DNA from: Ariolimax columbianus
Lineage: Eukaryota; Mollusca; Gastropoda; Stylommatophora; Arionidae
Direction: 5' to 3'
Length of the DNA stretch: 64,000 bases
Assembly: GCA_036924085.1 (NCBI GenBank)
Contig: JAVGWX010000012.1
Span: 1,089,001-1,153,000 of the forward strand
Each line of letters opens with the position of its first letter. Position 1 is the stretch's first letter. Below are positions 1 through 10,459 of this stretch, piece by piece. The notes under the pieces were generated by a model, which was not told the DNA's origin, ran no database searches, and worked only from the letters and a program-made list of their open reading frames with translations. Made by a program: the position numbers and the translations under genes.

Positions 1-2010
1 GTGTCTGATCTGGTTGTGTGGAGAAAGTGTCTGGTTGTGTTGAGAGAGTGTCTGGTTGTATGGAGAGAGTGTCTGGTTGTGTGGAGAGAGTGCCTGCTTG
101 TGTGGAGAGAGTGTCTGGTCTGGTTGTGTGAAGAGAGTGTCTGATCTGGTTGTGTGGAGCGAGTGTCTGTTTGTGTTGAGAGAGTGGTATCCCATCTGGT
201 TTTGTGGAGAGAGTGTATGCTTGTGTGGAGAGAGTGTCTAATCTGGTTGTGTGGAGAGAGTGTCTGGTTATGTTGAGAGAGTGGTGTCTCATCTGGTTGT
301 GTGGAGAGAGTGTCTGGTTGTATTGAGAAAGTGTCTGGTCTGGTAGTGTGGAGAGAGAATCTGGCCTGGTTGTGTGGAGAGAGTGTTGGTCCGGTAGTGT
401 AGAGAGAGTGTCTGGTCTGGTTGTGTGGAGAGAGTGTCTGGCCTGGTTGTGCGGAGAGAGTGTTGGTCCGGTAGTGTGGAGAGAGTGTCTGGTCTGGTTG
501 TGTGGAGAGAGTGTCTGGTCTGGTTGTGTGGAGAGAGTGTCTGGTCTGGTAGTGTGGAGACCGTGTCTGGTCTGGTTGTGTGGGGAGAGTTTCTGGTTGT
601 ATGGAGAGAGTGTCTTATCTGGTTGTGTGGAGAGAGTGCCTGCTTGTGTGGAGAGAGTGTCTGGTCTGGTTGTGTGAAGAGTGACTGATCTGGTTGTGTG
701 GAGAGTGTGTCTGGTTGTGTTGAGAGAGTGTCTGGTTGTGTGGAGAGAATGTCTGGTTGTGTGGAGAGAGTGCCTGCTTGTGTGGAGAGAGTGTCTGATC
801 TGGTTGTGTGGAGAGAGTGTCTGGTTGTGTGGAGAGAGTGGTGTCGCATCTGGTTGTATTGAGAAAGTGTCTGGTCTGGTAGTGTGGAGAGAGAATATGG
901 TCTGGTTGTGTGGAGAGAGTGTTGGTCCGGTAGTGTGGAGAGAGTGTCTGGTCTGGTTGTGTGGAGAGAGTGTTGTCTGGTTGTGTGGAGAGAGTGTTTC
1001 CTGGTTGTGTGGATTACGTGTCTGGTCTGGTTGTGTGGAGAGAGTGTCTGGTTGTGTGGAGAGATTGTTGTCCGGTAGTGTGGAGAGAGTGTCTGGTCTG
1101 GTTGTGTGGAGAGAGTATCTGGTTGTGTGGAGAAATCCTGGATGTGTGGAGAGAGTGTCTGGTTGCGTGGAGAGAGTGTCTGGTCTGGTTGTGCGGAGAG
1201 AATGTCTGGTCTGGTTGTGCGGAGAAAGTGTCTGTTCTGGTTCTGTGGAGAGAGTGTCTGGTTTGGTTGTGCGGAGAGAGTGTCTATTCTGGTTCTGTGG
1301 AGAGAGTGTCTGGTCTGTTTGTGTTGAGAGAGTGTCTGGTCGGTTTGTGTTGAGAGAGTGTCTGGTCGGTTTGTGTTGAGAGAGTGTTTGGTTGTGTGGA
1401 GAGTGTTTGGTTGTGTGGATAGAGTGTCTGGTTTTGTGGAGAGAGTATCTGGTTGTGTGGAGAGAGTGTCTGGTTCTGTAGATAGAGTTTCTGCTTGTGT
1501 AGATAAAGTGTCTGCTTGTGTGGAGAGAGTGTATGATTGTATTGTGATAGTGTCTGGTCTTTTTGTGTGGAGAGAGTGTTGTCTGGTTGTCTGTATAGCG
1601 TGTCTGGTCTGGTTGTGTGGAGAGAGTGTCTGTCTGTTTGGAGAATTCCTGGATGTGTGGAGAGAGTGTCTGGTTGTGTGGAGAGAGTGTCTGGTCAGGT
1701 TGTGCGGAGAGAGTGTCTGGTTGTGCGGAGAGAGTGTCTGTTCTGGTTCTGTGGAGAGACTGTCTGGTTTGGTTGTGTGGAGACAGTGTCTGGTTGTGTG
1801 GAGAGAGTGTCTGGTTCTGTAGATAGAGTGTCTGCTTGTGCGGAGAGAGTGTTTGGTTGTATTGAGAGAGTGTCTGGTCTGGTTGTGTGGAGAGAGTGTT
1901 GTCTGGTTGTGTTAATAGCGTGTCTGGTCTGGTAGTGTGGATAGCGTGTCTGGTCTGGTTGTGTGGAGAGAGTCTAGTTTAGTAGAGACGGTGTCTTGTT
2001 GAGTGGGGGG
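1..2010. repeat. Minisatellite, mixed 21/26-bp units
   Basis: Tandem units share the core tctggttgtgtggagagag. A short form is about 21 bp and a long form about 26 bp, the latter with an extra tctgg-type insert, interspersed irregularly. The array runs off the left edge, so its full size is unknown. Open frames on both strands are repeat peptides and not genes. It ends near a G homopolymer at about 2007-2017. Confidence 0.95.
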
Positions 2011-2039
2011 GGGGGGGTTGTCTGGTTGTTGGGATAGAG

Positions 2040-2900
2040 TACTGATTGAGGGCACAGAACCCCTCCCCCCACCCCTCCCTCTTAGCCCAGCTTCATAACC
2101 AAGAGTCCCCTTTCTTCAAGCCCAGCTTCAGAATCCCCCGCCCCATTTCAAACTGAGCCCTGAACCCCTCCCCCCACCTCTCCCTTATAAGCCCATCTTT
2201 TGAAACCCCTCCCCTCCCCTTCACCCACCCACACCCCTCCAAGCCCATCTCCTGAAACCCCTCTTCTCCCCTTCACCAACTCCCACCCCTGCAATCCCAG
2301 CTCCAGAAGCCCCCACCCCCTTTCAAACCGAGCCCTGAACCCCTACCTCCAGCCCTCCCTTTCAAGCCCATCTCCTGAAACTCTCTCCTCGCCTTCATCC
2401 ACCCCCACCCCAATCCCAGCTCCAGAAGCCTCTCAATGTTCCAAGTTCAGCTCCCGAAACCTCCACCTCTCTTGCAAACCTATCTCCACAACTAAGAAGC
2501 CCCCCCCCCCCCACACCCCATTCCAAGCCCAGCTCCAAAACTTTTAAGCCCTCCCTCTCAGCCCAGCCCCAGAAATAAGAAACCCTACCTCTCAGCCCAG
2601 CTCCAGAACTAAGAAGCCCTACCTCTCAGCCCAGCTCCAGATTTAAGAAGCCCTTCCTCTCAGCCCAGCTCGAGAACTAAGAAACCCTAACTCTCAACCC
2701 AGCTCCAGAACTAAGAAGCCCTACCTCTCAGCCCAGCTCAAGATTTAAGAAGCCCTTCCTCTCAGCCCAGCTCCAGAACTAAGAAACCCTAACTCTCAAC
2801 CCAGCTCCAGAACTAAGAAGCTCTCCCTTTCATCCCAGCCCCAGAACTGACAAGCACTCTCTCTCAGCCCAGCTCCAGAACTAAGAAGCCCTCTCTCCAA
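2040..2900. repeat. C-rich minisatellite, ~34-bp units
   Basis: The right part (about 2530-2900) is a clear array with core cctctcagcccagctccag followed by aactaagaa-type spacers, about 34 bp per unit. The left part (about 2080-2530) is a more diverged, C-rich version of the same words. The gradient suggests older units on the left and more recently homogenised ones on the right. Confidence 0.88.
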
Positions 2901-2904
2901 ACCT

Positions 2905-3330
2905 CTGTAATGTGAGAGTGTTTACGACTAGGACTCTATTATACATTTCGTTCCTCCGCCTCTCCAACCCTCTCCCACCGCGCGTGAGCTCGTGCACGTG
3001 GCTGTGAGTGTGAGACCGTTAGCTGGTCTCGCGCCCGCCGACAGGGAAGGGGCAGATAACTGTGCCTTGTCCTACCAGACATCAAGCCAGGCAAGAGCTC
3101 TAGTCACATTCCCCCCTCCGGCATCTGCAAGCCTCGTGCTGCCCGTGTCTACATCCTTCACACGAGACATCGTTTCATTCTCTATGGGAGATTAGTGTCG
3201 GCATATTTCCATTAGGCGGCAGTTCTGTGTGAGGATAGCAGCTCTGTGCAGAGTCCTACCCGGTCTGTCTGACAGGTCTAGGGCCACGCAATTCATTTCA
3301 GTCGAACAACAGGCATTCTGAATATCGATT
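2905..3330. other. Low-copy segment, no recognised gene
   Basis: This is a relatively GC- and CpG-rich non-repeat island (about 2960-3160) between arrays. A 67-codon open frame runs through it but resembles no family I recognise. It could be a regulatory island or unrecognised exon sequence. Nothing firmer can be supported. Confidence 0.4.
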
Positions 3331-3332
3331 CT

Positions 3333-3556
3333 CAGTTTCTGTGATATGTAGTGTAAACATTTTCTGTGATATGTAGTGTAAACATTTTCTGTGATATGTA
3401 GTGTAAACATTTTCTGTGATCTATAGTGTAAACATTTTATGTGATCTGTAGTGTAAACATTTTCTGTGATATGTAGTGTAAAAATTTTCTGTGATCTATA
3501 GTGTAAACATTTTCTGTGATCTGTAGTGTAGACATTTTCTGTGATATGAAGTGTAG
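3333..3556. repeat. Minisatellite, 24-bp units
   Basis: About nine tandem copies with core ctgtgatatgtagtgtaaac, varying between 'atatg' and 'atcta/atctg' forms. It passes directly into the 25-bp array that follows, sharing the gtgtaga word, so the two may be related. Confidence 0.93.
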
Positions 3557-5160
3557 ACAGTCTATCAGACATTTAGTGTAGACCGTCTATCAGACATTTA
3601 GTGTAGACAGTCTGTTAGGCATTTAGTCTAGACAGTATGTTAGGCATTTAGTGTAGACAGTCTATCAGACATTTAGTGTAGACAGTCTGTTAGGCATTTA
3701 GTGTAGACAGTCTGTTAGGCATTTAGTGTAGACAGTCTATCAGACATTTAGTGTAGACAGTCTGTTAGACATTTACTGTAGACAGTCTGTTAGGCATTTA
3801 GTGTAGACAGTCTGTTAGGCATTCAGTGTAGACAGTCTATCAGACATTTAGTGTAGACAGTATGTTATTCATTTAGTGTAGACAGTCTGTTAGGCATTTA
3901 GTATAGACAGTCTATCAGACATTTAGTGTAGACAGTCTATCAGACATTTAGTGTAGACAGTCTGTTAGGCATTTAGTGTAGACAGTCTATCAGACATTTA
4001 GTGTAGACAGTCTATCAAACATTTAGTGTAGACAGTCTGTCAGGCATTTAGTGTAGACAGTCTATCAGACATTTAGTGTAGACAGTCTATCAGACATTTA
4101 GTGTAAACAGTCTATCAGACATTTAGTGTAGACAGTCTGTCAGACATTTAGTGTAGACAGTCTGTTAGGCATTTAGTGTAGACAGTATGTTAGGCATTTA
4201 GTGTAGACAGTCTATCAGACATTTAGTGTAGACAGTCTGTTAGGCATTTAGTGTAGACAGTCTGTTAGGCATTTAGTGTAGACAGTCTGTTAGGCATTTA
4301 GTGTAGACAGTCTATCAGACATTTAGTGTAGACAGTCTGTTAGGCATTTAGTGTAGACAGTCTGTTAGGCATTTAGTGTAGACAGTCTGTTAGGCATTTA
4401 GTGTAGACAGTCTATCAGACATTTAGTGTAGACAGTATGTTATTCATTTAGTGTAGACAGTCTGTTAGGCATTTAGTATAGACAGTCTATCAGACATTTA
4501 GTGTAGACAGTCTATCAGACATTTAGTGTAGACAGTCTGTTAGGCATTTAGTGTAGACAGTCTATCAGACATTTAGTGTAGACAGTCTATCAAACATTTA
4601 GTGTAGACAGTCTGTCAGGCATTTAGTGTAGACAGTCTATCAGATATTTAGTGTAGACAGTCAATCAGACATTTAGTGTAGACAGTCTATCAGACATTTA
4701 GTGTAAACAGTCTATCAGACATTTAGTGTAGACAGTCTGTCAGACATCTAGTGTAGACAGTCTATCAGACATTTAGTGTAGACAGTCTGTTAGGCATTTA
4801 GTGTAGACAGTCTATCAGGCATTTAGTGTAGACAGTCTGTCAGGCATTTAGTGTAGACAGTCTGTCAGGCATTTAGTGTAGACAGTCTGTCAGGCATTTA
4901 GTATAGATAGTATGTTAGGCATTTAGTGTAGACAGTCTATCGAACATTTAGCGTAGACAGTCTATCGAAAATTTAGTGTAGACAGTCTATCAGTCAGACA
5001 TTTAGTGTAGACAGTCTATCGAACATTTAGTGTAGACAGTCTATCAGTCAGACATTTAGTGTAGACAGTCTATCGAACATTTGGTGTAGACAGTTTATCG
5101 AACATTTAGTCTAGACAGTCTATCGAACATTTAGTCTAGACAGTCTGTGTGAAGTCTATA
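3550..5160. repeat. Minisatellite, 25-bp units with a 575-bp higher-order period
   Basis: About 64 copies of a 25-bp unit, core tagtgtagacagtctatcag, with two main variants (ctatcagac and ctgttaggc). A diagnostic variant tatgttattc occurs at 3861 and again at 4436, which is 575 bp or exactly 23 units. This indicates segmental duplication inside the array. The right end (about 4920-5140) is more diverged (atcgaac forms). Confidence 0.95.
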
Positions 5161-5164
5161 GTGC

Positions 5165-5400
5165 GTTTCAAAATGTTTGTCGCTGTATAACATCAACCAT
5201 TTAAACAATATAGTTCACATATAAACCGTTCCATGTCCCATGGATGACTATTTGTTTCAGCTTTACAAATATGAGACACAATTCTCTTTATTTAGGGTAT
5301 CCATAACAAACGGTTTTAATGAAAGAATTCTTTAAAATAATTACCTACCTTCATAGCATTGTGCATTTTTGGGAATAACATTTTCTACGTGTTTTACTGA
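5165..5400. other. Low-copy AT-rich spacer
   Basis: Non-repetitive AT-rich DNA between arrays. No open frame, splice-flanked exon or RNA gene could be recognised. Confidence 0.5.
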
Positions 5401-5402
5401 AT

Positions 5403-5525
5403 GTTTCTAGCTTAAACCAAATGGTTCTAGTTTCAACAAAATGTTTCTAGATTCAACCAAATGGTTCTAGCTTCAACCAAATGGTTCTAGCTTCAACCAA
5501 ATGGTTCTAGCTTCAACCAAATGTG
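5403..5525. repeat. Minisatellite, ~20-bp units
   Basis: About six copies of aaatggttctagcttcaacc and close variants. Confidence 0.9.
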
Positions 5526-5619
5526 CGCTGGATTAGGTCAGTTCAATGAGCTTTCCCGTGCCTACACATTGTGTACGCGAGTGTTATATGCATACTACAA
5601 CTAATTGGTGTTTAATGTT

Positions 5620-5875
5620 AGCTACTAGAATGAGTGTAAAGTGTAAACGACTAGAATGAGTGTACAGTGTTAGCGATTAGAATGAGTGTAAAGTGTTAGT
5701 GACTAGAATGAGTAAAGTGTTAACGACTAGAATGAGTGTACAGTGTTAGCGATTAGAATGAGAGTAAAGTGTTAGTGACTAGAATGAGTGTAAAGTGTTA
5801 GTGACTAGAATGAGAGTAAAGTGTTAGTGACTATAATGAGAGTAAAGTGTTAGTGACTAGAATGACAGTTAAGTT
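5620..5875. repeat. Minisatellite, ~26-bp units
   Basis: About nine to ten copies with core gtgttagtgactagaatgag, with small length variation (for example a shortened copy near 5705). Confidence 0.9.
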
Positions 5876-5879
5876 CCTT

Positions 5880-6220
5880 ACACTACATAGAACTGTATTG
5901 AAGATGTATCAACATGTGTGTAGAGAAGCTAACCGCTGTAAACTGTATTGGAATATCTCAAATTCTGTAAAAATAACTTCACACTTTGGGTTTAAGTGAA
6001 CGGTCATTTGGTAGCTTGCTCCAAGACTATGGAAGTTCGTAGTCTGTCAAGACTTGTACGCAAAGATACAAGACAATGGTAGACAGTTTTGGCAGGGATG
6101 TGATTAGAACAGAGTTTTCTAGAATATTTCAGTCGAAAAAAACTGTACCAATAAGGAAACTGTAGTCTTATCAGAGAGCACACAACGATATTGAGGTCTC
6201 AAAATGTCGGGTTCCGGTTG
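5880..6220. other. Low-copy spacer
   Basis: Unique-looking AT-rich sequence with no recognisable gene, placed between the 26-bp array and the G-rich 30-bp array. Confidence 0.5.
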
Positions 6221-6221
6221 G

Positions 6222-6560
6222 GGTTTGTTGTGGGGATATGGTTTTGGGTATGGTTTGTTGTGGGGACATGGTTTTGGGTGGGGTTTGTTGTGGGGACATG
6301 GTTTTGGGTGGGGTTTTGGGTGTGGACATGGTTTTGGGTGGGGTTTGTTGTGGGGACATGGTTTTGGGTGGGGTTTGTTGTGGGGACATGGTTTTGGGTG
6401 GGGTTTTGGGTGTGGACATGGTTTTGGGTGGGGTTTGTTGTGGGGGGGGGGGGTGGCAGGGTTCCGGCGAGGTTTGTTGTGGGAGGTGGCAGCGTTCCGG
6501 CGGGGTTGGTTGTGGGAGGTTGCAGGGTTCCGGTGGGGTTTGTTGTGGGAGGTGGCATGG
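6222..6560. repeat. G-rich 30-bp minisatellite with 90-bp trimeric order
   Basis: The 30-bp unit has core gacatggttttgggtggggt. Two unit types alternate in the order A-A-B-A-A-B-A, so a 90-bp trimer is the higher-order unit. The tail (about 6440-6560) is a diverged G-rich version. The array is open in one frame and runs directly, in frame, into the endonuclease remnant of the CR1-like element, giving one 197-codon frame at 6191-6784. I read this as chance fusion and not a real protein. Its G-run density makes it a candidate quadruplex-forming region. Confidence 0.92.
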
Positions 6561-6567
6561 TTCCTGG

Positions 6568-6784
6568 TGTGAGAAGCATAGTGAATAAAAGAGAAGAATT
6601 GGAATTGTATGTAGAAGAAGATAACCCAGTTATAAAAGGGTTAGCAGAATCATGGACACATGAGGACATTGCAGATAGTGAACTTGAAATTGAGGGATAT
6701 ACATTGTTAAGGAAATATAGGATAGTTGGAGACAAGGCTAATGGGGTGGAGTTTTATTATACTGAACAAATTCAGTTAATATAA
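6568..6784 (+). pseudogene. CR1-like endonuclease, N-terminal fragment
   Basis: The translation contains SIVNKREELELYVEED and ESWTHEDIADSELEIEGY, the typical N-terminal part of LINE endonucleases (the 'ESW' block in which the acidic catalytic residue sits). The true start is missing because the element is 5' truncated at the preceding minisatellite. A stop follows at 6782-6784, and the rest of the domain continues in shifted frames through about 7130. Confidence 0.85.
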
Positions 6785-7130
6785 CGAGCAAAGAGGATTT
6801 ATCATGTGGTAAAAAAAAATGAAAGTGCATGGGGAGAAATATAAAGTGGGGGTGAATAAACAGTGATTGGAGTGTGCTATAGATGTCCATCAAGTCCAAA
6901 GGAGGAAGATGAGGAGCTGATTAGTAGCAAAGCTAAGGCAAGTGAAAGTAAACTATTATTAATTGGGTATTTCAACTTTCTAGAAATAAAATGGGATATG
7001 GCAGAAGCACTTGTAGGGTGGTAAAAACCTTTTGATAAGTGCATAACTGACAATTTTTAAAATTCAACATGTAGAAGCAGCCACCAGAGGCAAAAACACA
7101 CTAGACCTAGTTTTTACTACAGAAGAAAAT

Positions 7131-7409
7131 ATGATTGAAAACGTTACCGTTGGGGAACTGTTTGGCTCAAGTGACCATCACATCATCAGTTGGGATCTTA
7201 TTGCAGGGAAAGAAGTAAACATAAACACGCGAACATACGACTACTCTAAGGCAGATGTTAAGAGGATGAAAGAGGCAGCGAACCACATAATCTGCAAAGA
7301 TATTGTCGTAGGAACAGATGTTGAACAGGAGTTGGAGAGTTTTAAAACAGTTCTAAAAACAGCTAAAAGAGGAATGCGTTCCATGGAGGGAGGTAAACCC
7401 CAAGCGTAA
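7131..7409 (+). pseudogene. CR1-like endonuclease, C-terminal fragment
   Basis: A 92-codon open stretch contains GSSDHHIISWDL near its start, matching the SDH motif that closes the LINE endonuclease domain (catalytic Asp-His). It continues into the Lys-rich linker that precedes the reverse transcriptase. Just upstream (about 7080-7130), in another frame, is the RGKNTLDL(V/F) block of the same domain, which confirms a frameshift. Confidence 0.82.
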
Positions 7410-7860
7410 AAAGTGGATAACTAGATGTGTAGTTAAAAGTAGAAGAGCTAAAAATTAAGCATGAAAAAATAAATAGAGTTAGGTAAATAAATAAAAACAT
7501 ATTTAACATATTTGGACAAGCAGAACATAGCTCAGAAAGTGAATAAAACAGCAAAATTAGACTTTAAAAAAAAACTTGCTCAGAGGATCTAGACTGACAG
7601 TAAAAGCTTCTTCTCGTATGTTAGAAATAAACAAAGAACGAAAGACAAAGTAGGCCCTCTCATAGACAGTACAGGGAAAATAATAAGTTAGAATAGGAAG
7701 GCAGCTAATCTGCTCAATCAGTACTTTGACACAGTCTACACAAAGGAGGACTGCTCCAAGATTCCAGAGCCTATAGATATTTTTCGAAGAAACATGGATA
7801 CAGCGGGATTAAGATCAATCTGTATCACAGAGGAAATGGTTTTAAGTAAAATAGGAGAGA

Positions 7861-8607
7861 TTGAAAGTGGATACATGTCCAGGTCAAGATGGTATTCACC
7901 CAAAATTGCTGTATGAAATTAGAGACCAACTAGCAAAACCATTGGCTAAATTATGTTCTCAATCACTTACTAAGGGGATTGTTCCACGGGATTGGAAAGA
8001 TGCAGGAGTGATCCCCTTATTAAAAAACGGCAAAAAATCAGATCCAGCAAATTATAGACCGGTGAGTTTAACGAGCATAGTCTGTAAATTGTTAGAGTCA
8101 ATAATCAAAGAAAACATTGTAATGCATTTAGACAAATTTAATCTAATTAGAAATAGTCAGCATGGGTTTACTAGAGGGAGAGCATGCTTAATAAATCTAT
8201 TAGAATTCAGGGAGGAGGTTACCAAAATGATAGATAAAAGGTAGCCAGTGGACGTTATTTATCTAGACTTTGCAAAGGCCTTTGATAGAGTACCTCATCA
8301 AAGATTATTTAGAAAGTTAAAATCACATCGAATAGGTGGGGAAGTTGTCAAATGGATTGAAAATTGGTTAGCGGGAAGTAGACAATGGATGGGCACAAAT
8401 AAGGAGTACTCTGAGGGGTGTGAAGTGAAAAGTGGTGTACCACAGGGCTCGGTTTTGGGACCAATTTTGTTCTTGATATATATAAATGATTTGGACATTG
8501 ATATGAGATCCATGATTGCAAAATTTGCTGATGGCACAAAACTATGCAGTAGTGTCTCATCTAAAGCAGAAGTGGATATACTGATGTCGGATTTAGATAA
8601 AATTTGA
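7861..8607 (+). pseudogene. CR1-like reverse transcriptase core
   Basis: The first frame (7861-8244) has DGIHPKLLYEI, NYRPVSLTSIVCK and QHGFTRGRA, the finger-domain motifs. It ends in a TAG at 8242-8244. The same frame resumes at 8248 with DFAKAFDRVPH (palm motif A), then VPQGSVLGPILFLIYIND (motif B). Motif C, which should be FADD, reads FADG at about 8524-8535, so a catalytic aspartate is lost. A TGA at 8605-8607 replaces the CGA (Arg) codon seen in copy 2, consistent with CpG decay. Copies 2 and 3 served as internal references. Confidence 0.9.
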
Positions 8608-8628
8608 GAATGGTCTGTAAGCTGGCAA

Positions 8629-9218
8629 ATGGAGTTTAATGTAGATAAATGTACAGTCATCCACTTGGGTAGATCCAATATGGAACATAATTACAGAATG
8701 GGCGAGAACAATATTAGAAATATAGATAAGGAAACGGACCTAGTGGTTATAATAGATCATACAGGTCAGGTGAGTGAGCAAGTTCAGGTAGCAGATTGGA
8801 GTACTGGGTACATGTGTGGAGTCCTTATCATATAGGGGATATAAACATGCTGGAAAAAATACAAGAAAGAGCGACAAAGCTGATAGTGGGATTCCAGAAA
8901 TACAGTTATGAGGAACGACTCAGAAAAACCAGCCGACGGTGTCTAGAAGAGAGAAGAATTCGTGGCGACATAATACAGGTTTATAAGATGATCAGAGGAA
9001 TGGATAAATTAGACTATAACAAGTTGTTCAAAATACAACCACCCTCAAGAACAAGAGGGCATAGCTACAAATTAACTAAAGAGAGGTCCAGATTAGATAT
9101 TAGGAAATATTTGTTAAGTCAGAGAGTCGTTAATGCTTGGAATGTATTGCCACGGGAAGTAATGGAGGCAGGGACAGTTAATTCATTTAAGAATAGATTG
9201 GATGCGGATAGCTTTTAG
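8629..9218 (+). pseudogene. CR1-like RT thumb and C-terminal region
   Basis: MEFNVDKCTVIHLGRS follows the palm as expected. After about 8790 the sequence jumps: the block between the EQVQVA-like word and EYWVHVWSPYH lacks about 35 codons present in copy 2, and the frame shifts. From 8796 the frame is open for 140 codons to the stop at 9216-9218 and ends with RVVNAWNVLPREV, the conserved C-terminal block of this family. Confidence 0.88.
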
Positions 9219-9294
9219 AGAAAGTTAATGTATATGAAACTGGTTGTATACAGACTCTAAACCAGCAAAAAGACATTAAGTTAAATTAAGGAAC

Positions 9295-9590
9295 AGACAG
9301 ACAGTCAATGAGACACACAGAGGAACAGACAGACAGAAGAAGACAGGAAAGTGGGCAAGGGAACGGGGCTGGGGAGAGAATGGGGAGTGAGGAATGTGGA
9401 GTGAAAGAGAGAAAGAGAGACGGACGGAGAGGGAGCGAGTGAATGCAAGTATTGTAATGTGGAATGATTGCCCTCAGTAATTATGAAATGAGATCTCTGA
9501 GCAGCTGGGTCGATACTGCAGGCCAGTAGAAGGCTCGTGTCTTGTCTACCAAGACATCGTCAAGAGAGGACCTAGAGATGGAAGCTGGGT
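9295..9590. other. Purine-rich low-copy spacer
   Basis: Degenerate gacagacaga/gagagag-type simple sequence follows the LINE 3' end, then unique DNA. No gene was recognised. Confidence 0.5.
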
Positions 9591-9695
9591 GGTCCTTGTC
9601 CCACGTCAGTCATTGCCGTCGGGGATGGAGGTCCCACGTCAGTCATTGCCGTCGGGGATGGACGTCCCACGTCAGTCATTGTCGTCGAGGATGAA
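9590..9695. repeat. Short minisatellite, 33-bp units
   Basis: Three copies with core cccacgtcagtcattgccg. Confidence 0.9.
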
Positions 9696-9884
9696 GAGTC
9701 TTATAATTATTGGTATGATGTTTCAGCTCTGTCGGTGTGGGATGACGAGTTCACGTGTACGTTTTCTCGCTTAATTCTAAATCAGGTGCCTATGTCCAGC
9801 TGAGTATACTGGGTCGAAATCTGTTAATAGAGACACAACCGAATGCTAATTAACCATCATCACCACTCTCCACTGGGTTTTGGA

Positions 9885-10445
9885 AAGCTCCTTCCCTTCC
9901 TTCCTCTCCCTTCTCGCTTTTCTCCGCTCCTTCTCTCCCCTCTCTCCGTATGTCCCCTCTAACCTTCTGTCCCCTCTTATTCTCTCCTGTCTCGCATTTC
10001 TCTTTTTCTCCCCTCTCGCCTTTCTCTTCTCTCCTTCTCTCCCCTCTCCTTCTCTCCCCTCTTGACTTTCTCCTCTCTCCTTCCTTCTATCCCCTCCCTC
10101 ATATTTCCTCTCCCCCCTTTGCTCTCCCCACTCCTCTCCCTGCTCTCCCCACTCCTCTCCCATATCTCCCTTTATTCTATCCCCTCTCCTATCCTCTCCC
10201 CTCTCTCCTTCCTTCTATCCCCTCTCCCCTCTCTTCTATCCTCTCTCCTTCTCTCCCTTGCCTTTCTCCTTCTCTCCCCTCTCCTTCTCTCCAGTCTCGT
10301 CTCTCTCCTGTCCTCTCTCCTTCTCTCCTTTCTTGCCTGTCTTCTCTTCCCTCTCTCCTACTCTGGTCTCTCTCCTTGCCTCCTTTTTCTCTCCACTTCC
10401 CTTATTTCCTTCCATCTCCCATTGCCTTCATGCTCTCTTTTCCCC
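9885..10445. repeat. Polypyrimidine (CT-rich) tract
   Basis: About 560 bp is almost purely C/T on the + strand (tctcctttctctccc-like words). Open frames here are Ser/Pro/Leu low-complexity artefacts. Such purine-pyrimidine strand asymmetry can form triplex (H-DNA); whether it does here is inference. Confidence 0.92.
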
Positions 10446-10459
10446 CCGCCCCCCCCCCC

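Larger units (their letters stand above)
6568..9290 (+). mobile_element. CR1-like non-LTR retrotransposon, copy 1 (degenerate)
   Basis: This is the longest of four related LINE copies in the window. In order it retains an apurinic-type endonuclease remnant (about 6568-7210), a linker, a reverse transcriptase (about 7860-8790), the C-terminal region (about 8796-9218) and a short 3' UTR ending near 9290 in ttaagttaaattaag. It is broken by multiple stops and frameshifts and by an internal deletion near 8790 that removes about 35 codons present in copies 2 and 3. The catalytic FADD motif reads FADG. The 5' end is truncated at the G-rich 30-bp array. The clade call rests on family-typical words (NYRPVSLTSIVCK, VPQGSVLGPILF, and a C-terminal RVVNAWN block). 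The element is dead. Confidence 0.93.

Noticed and set aside
2992..3195. 67-codon ORF
   Set aside because: No recognisable family, no splice or promoter evidence; the length is within chance.
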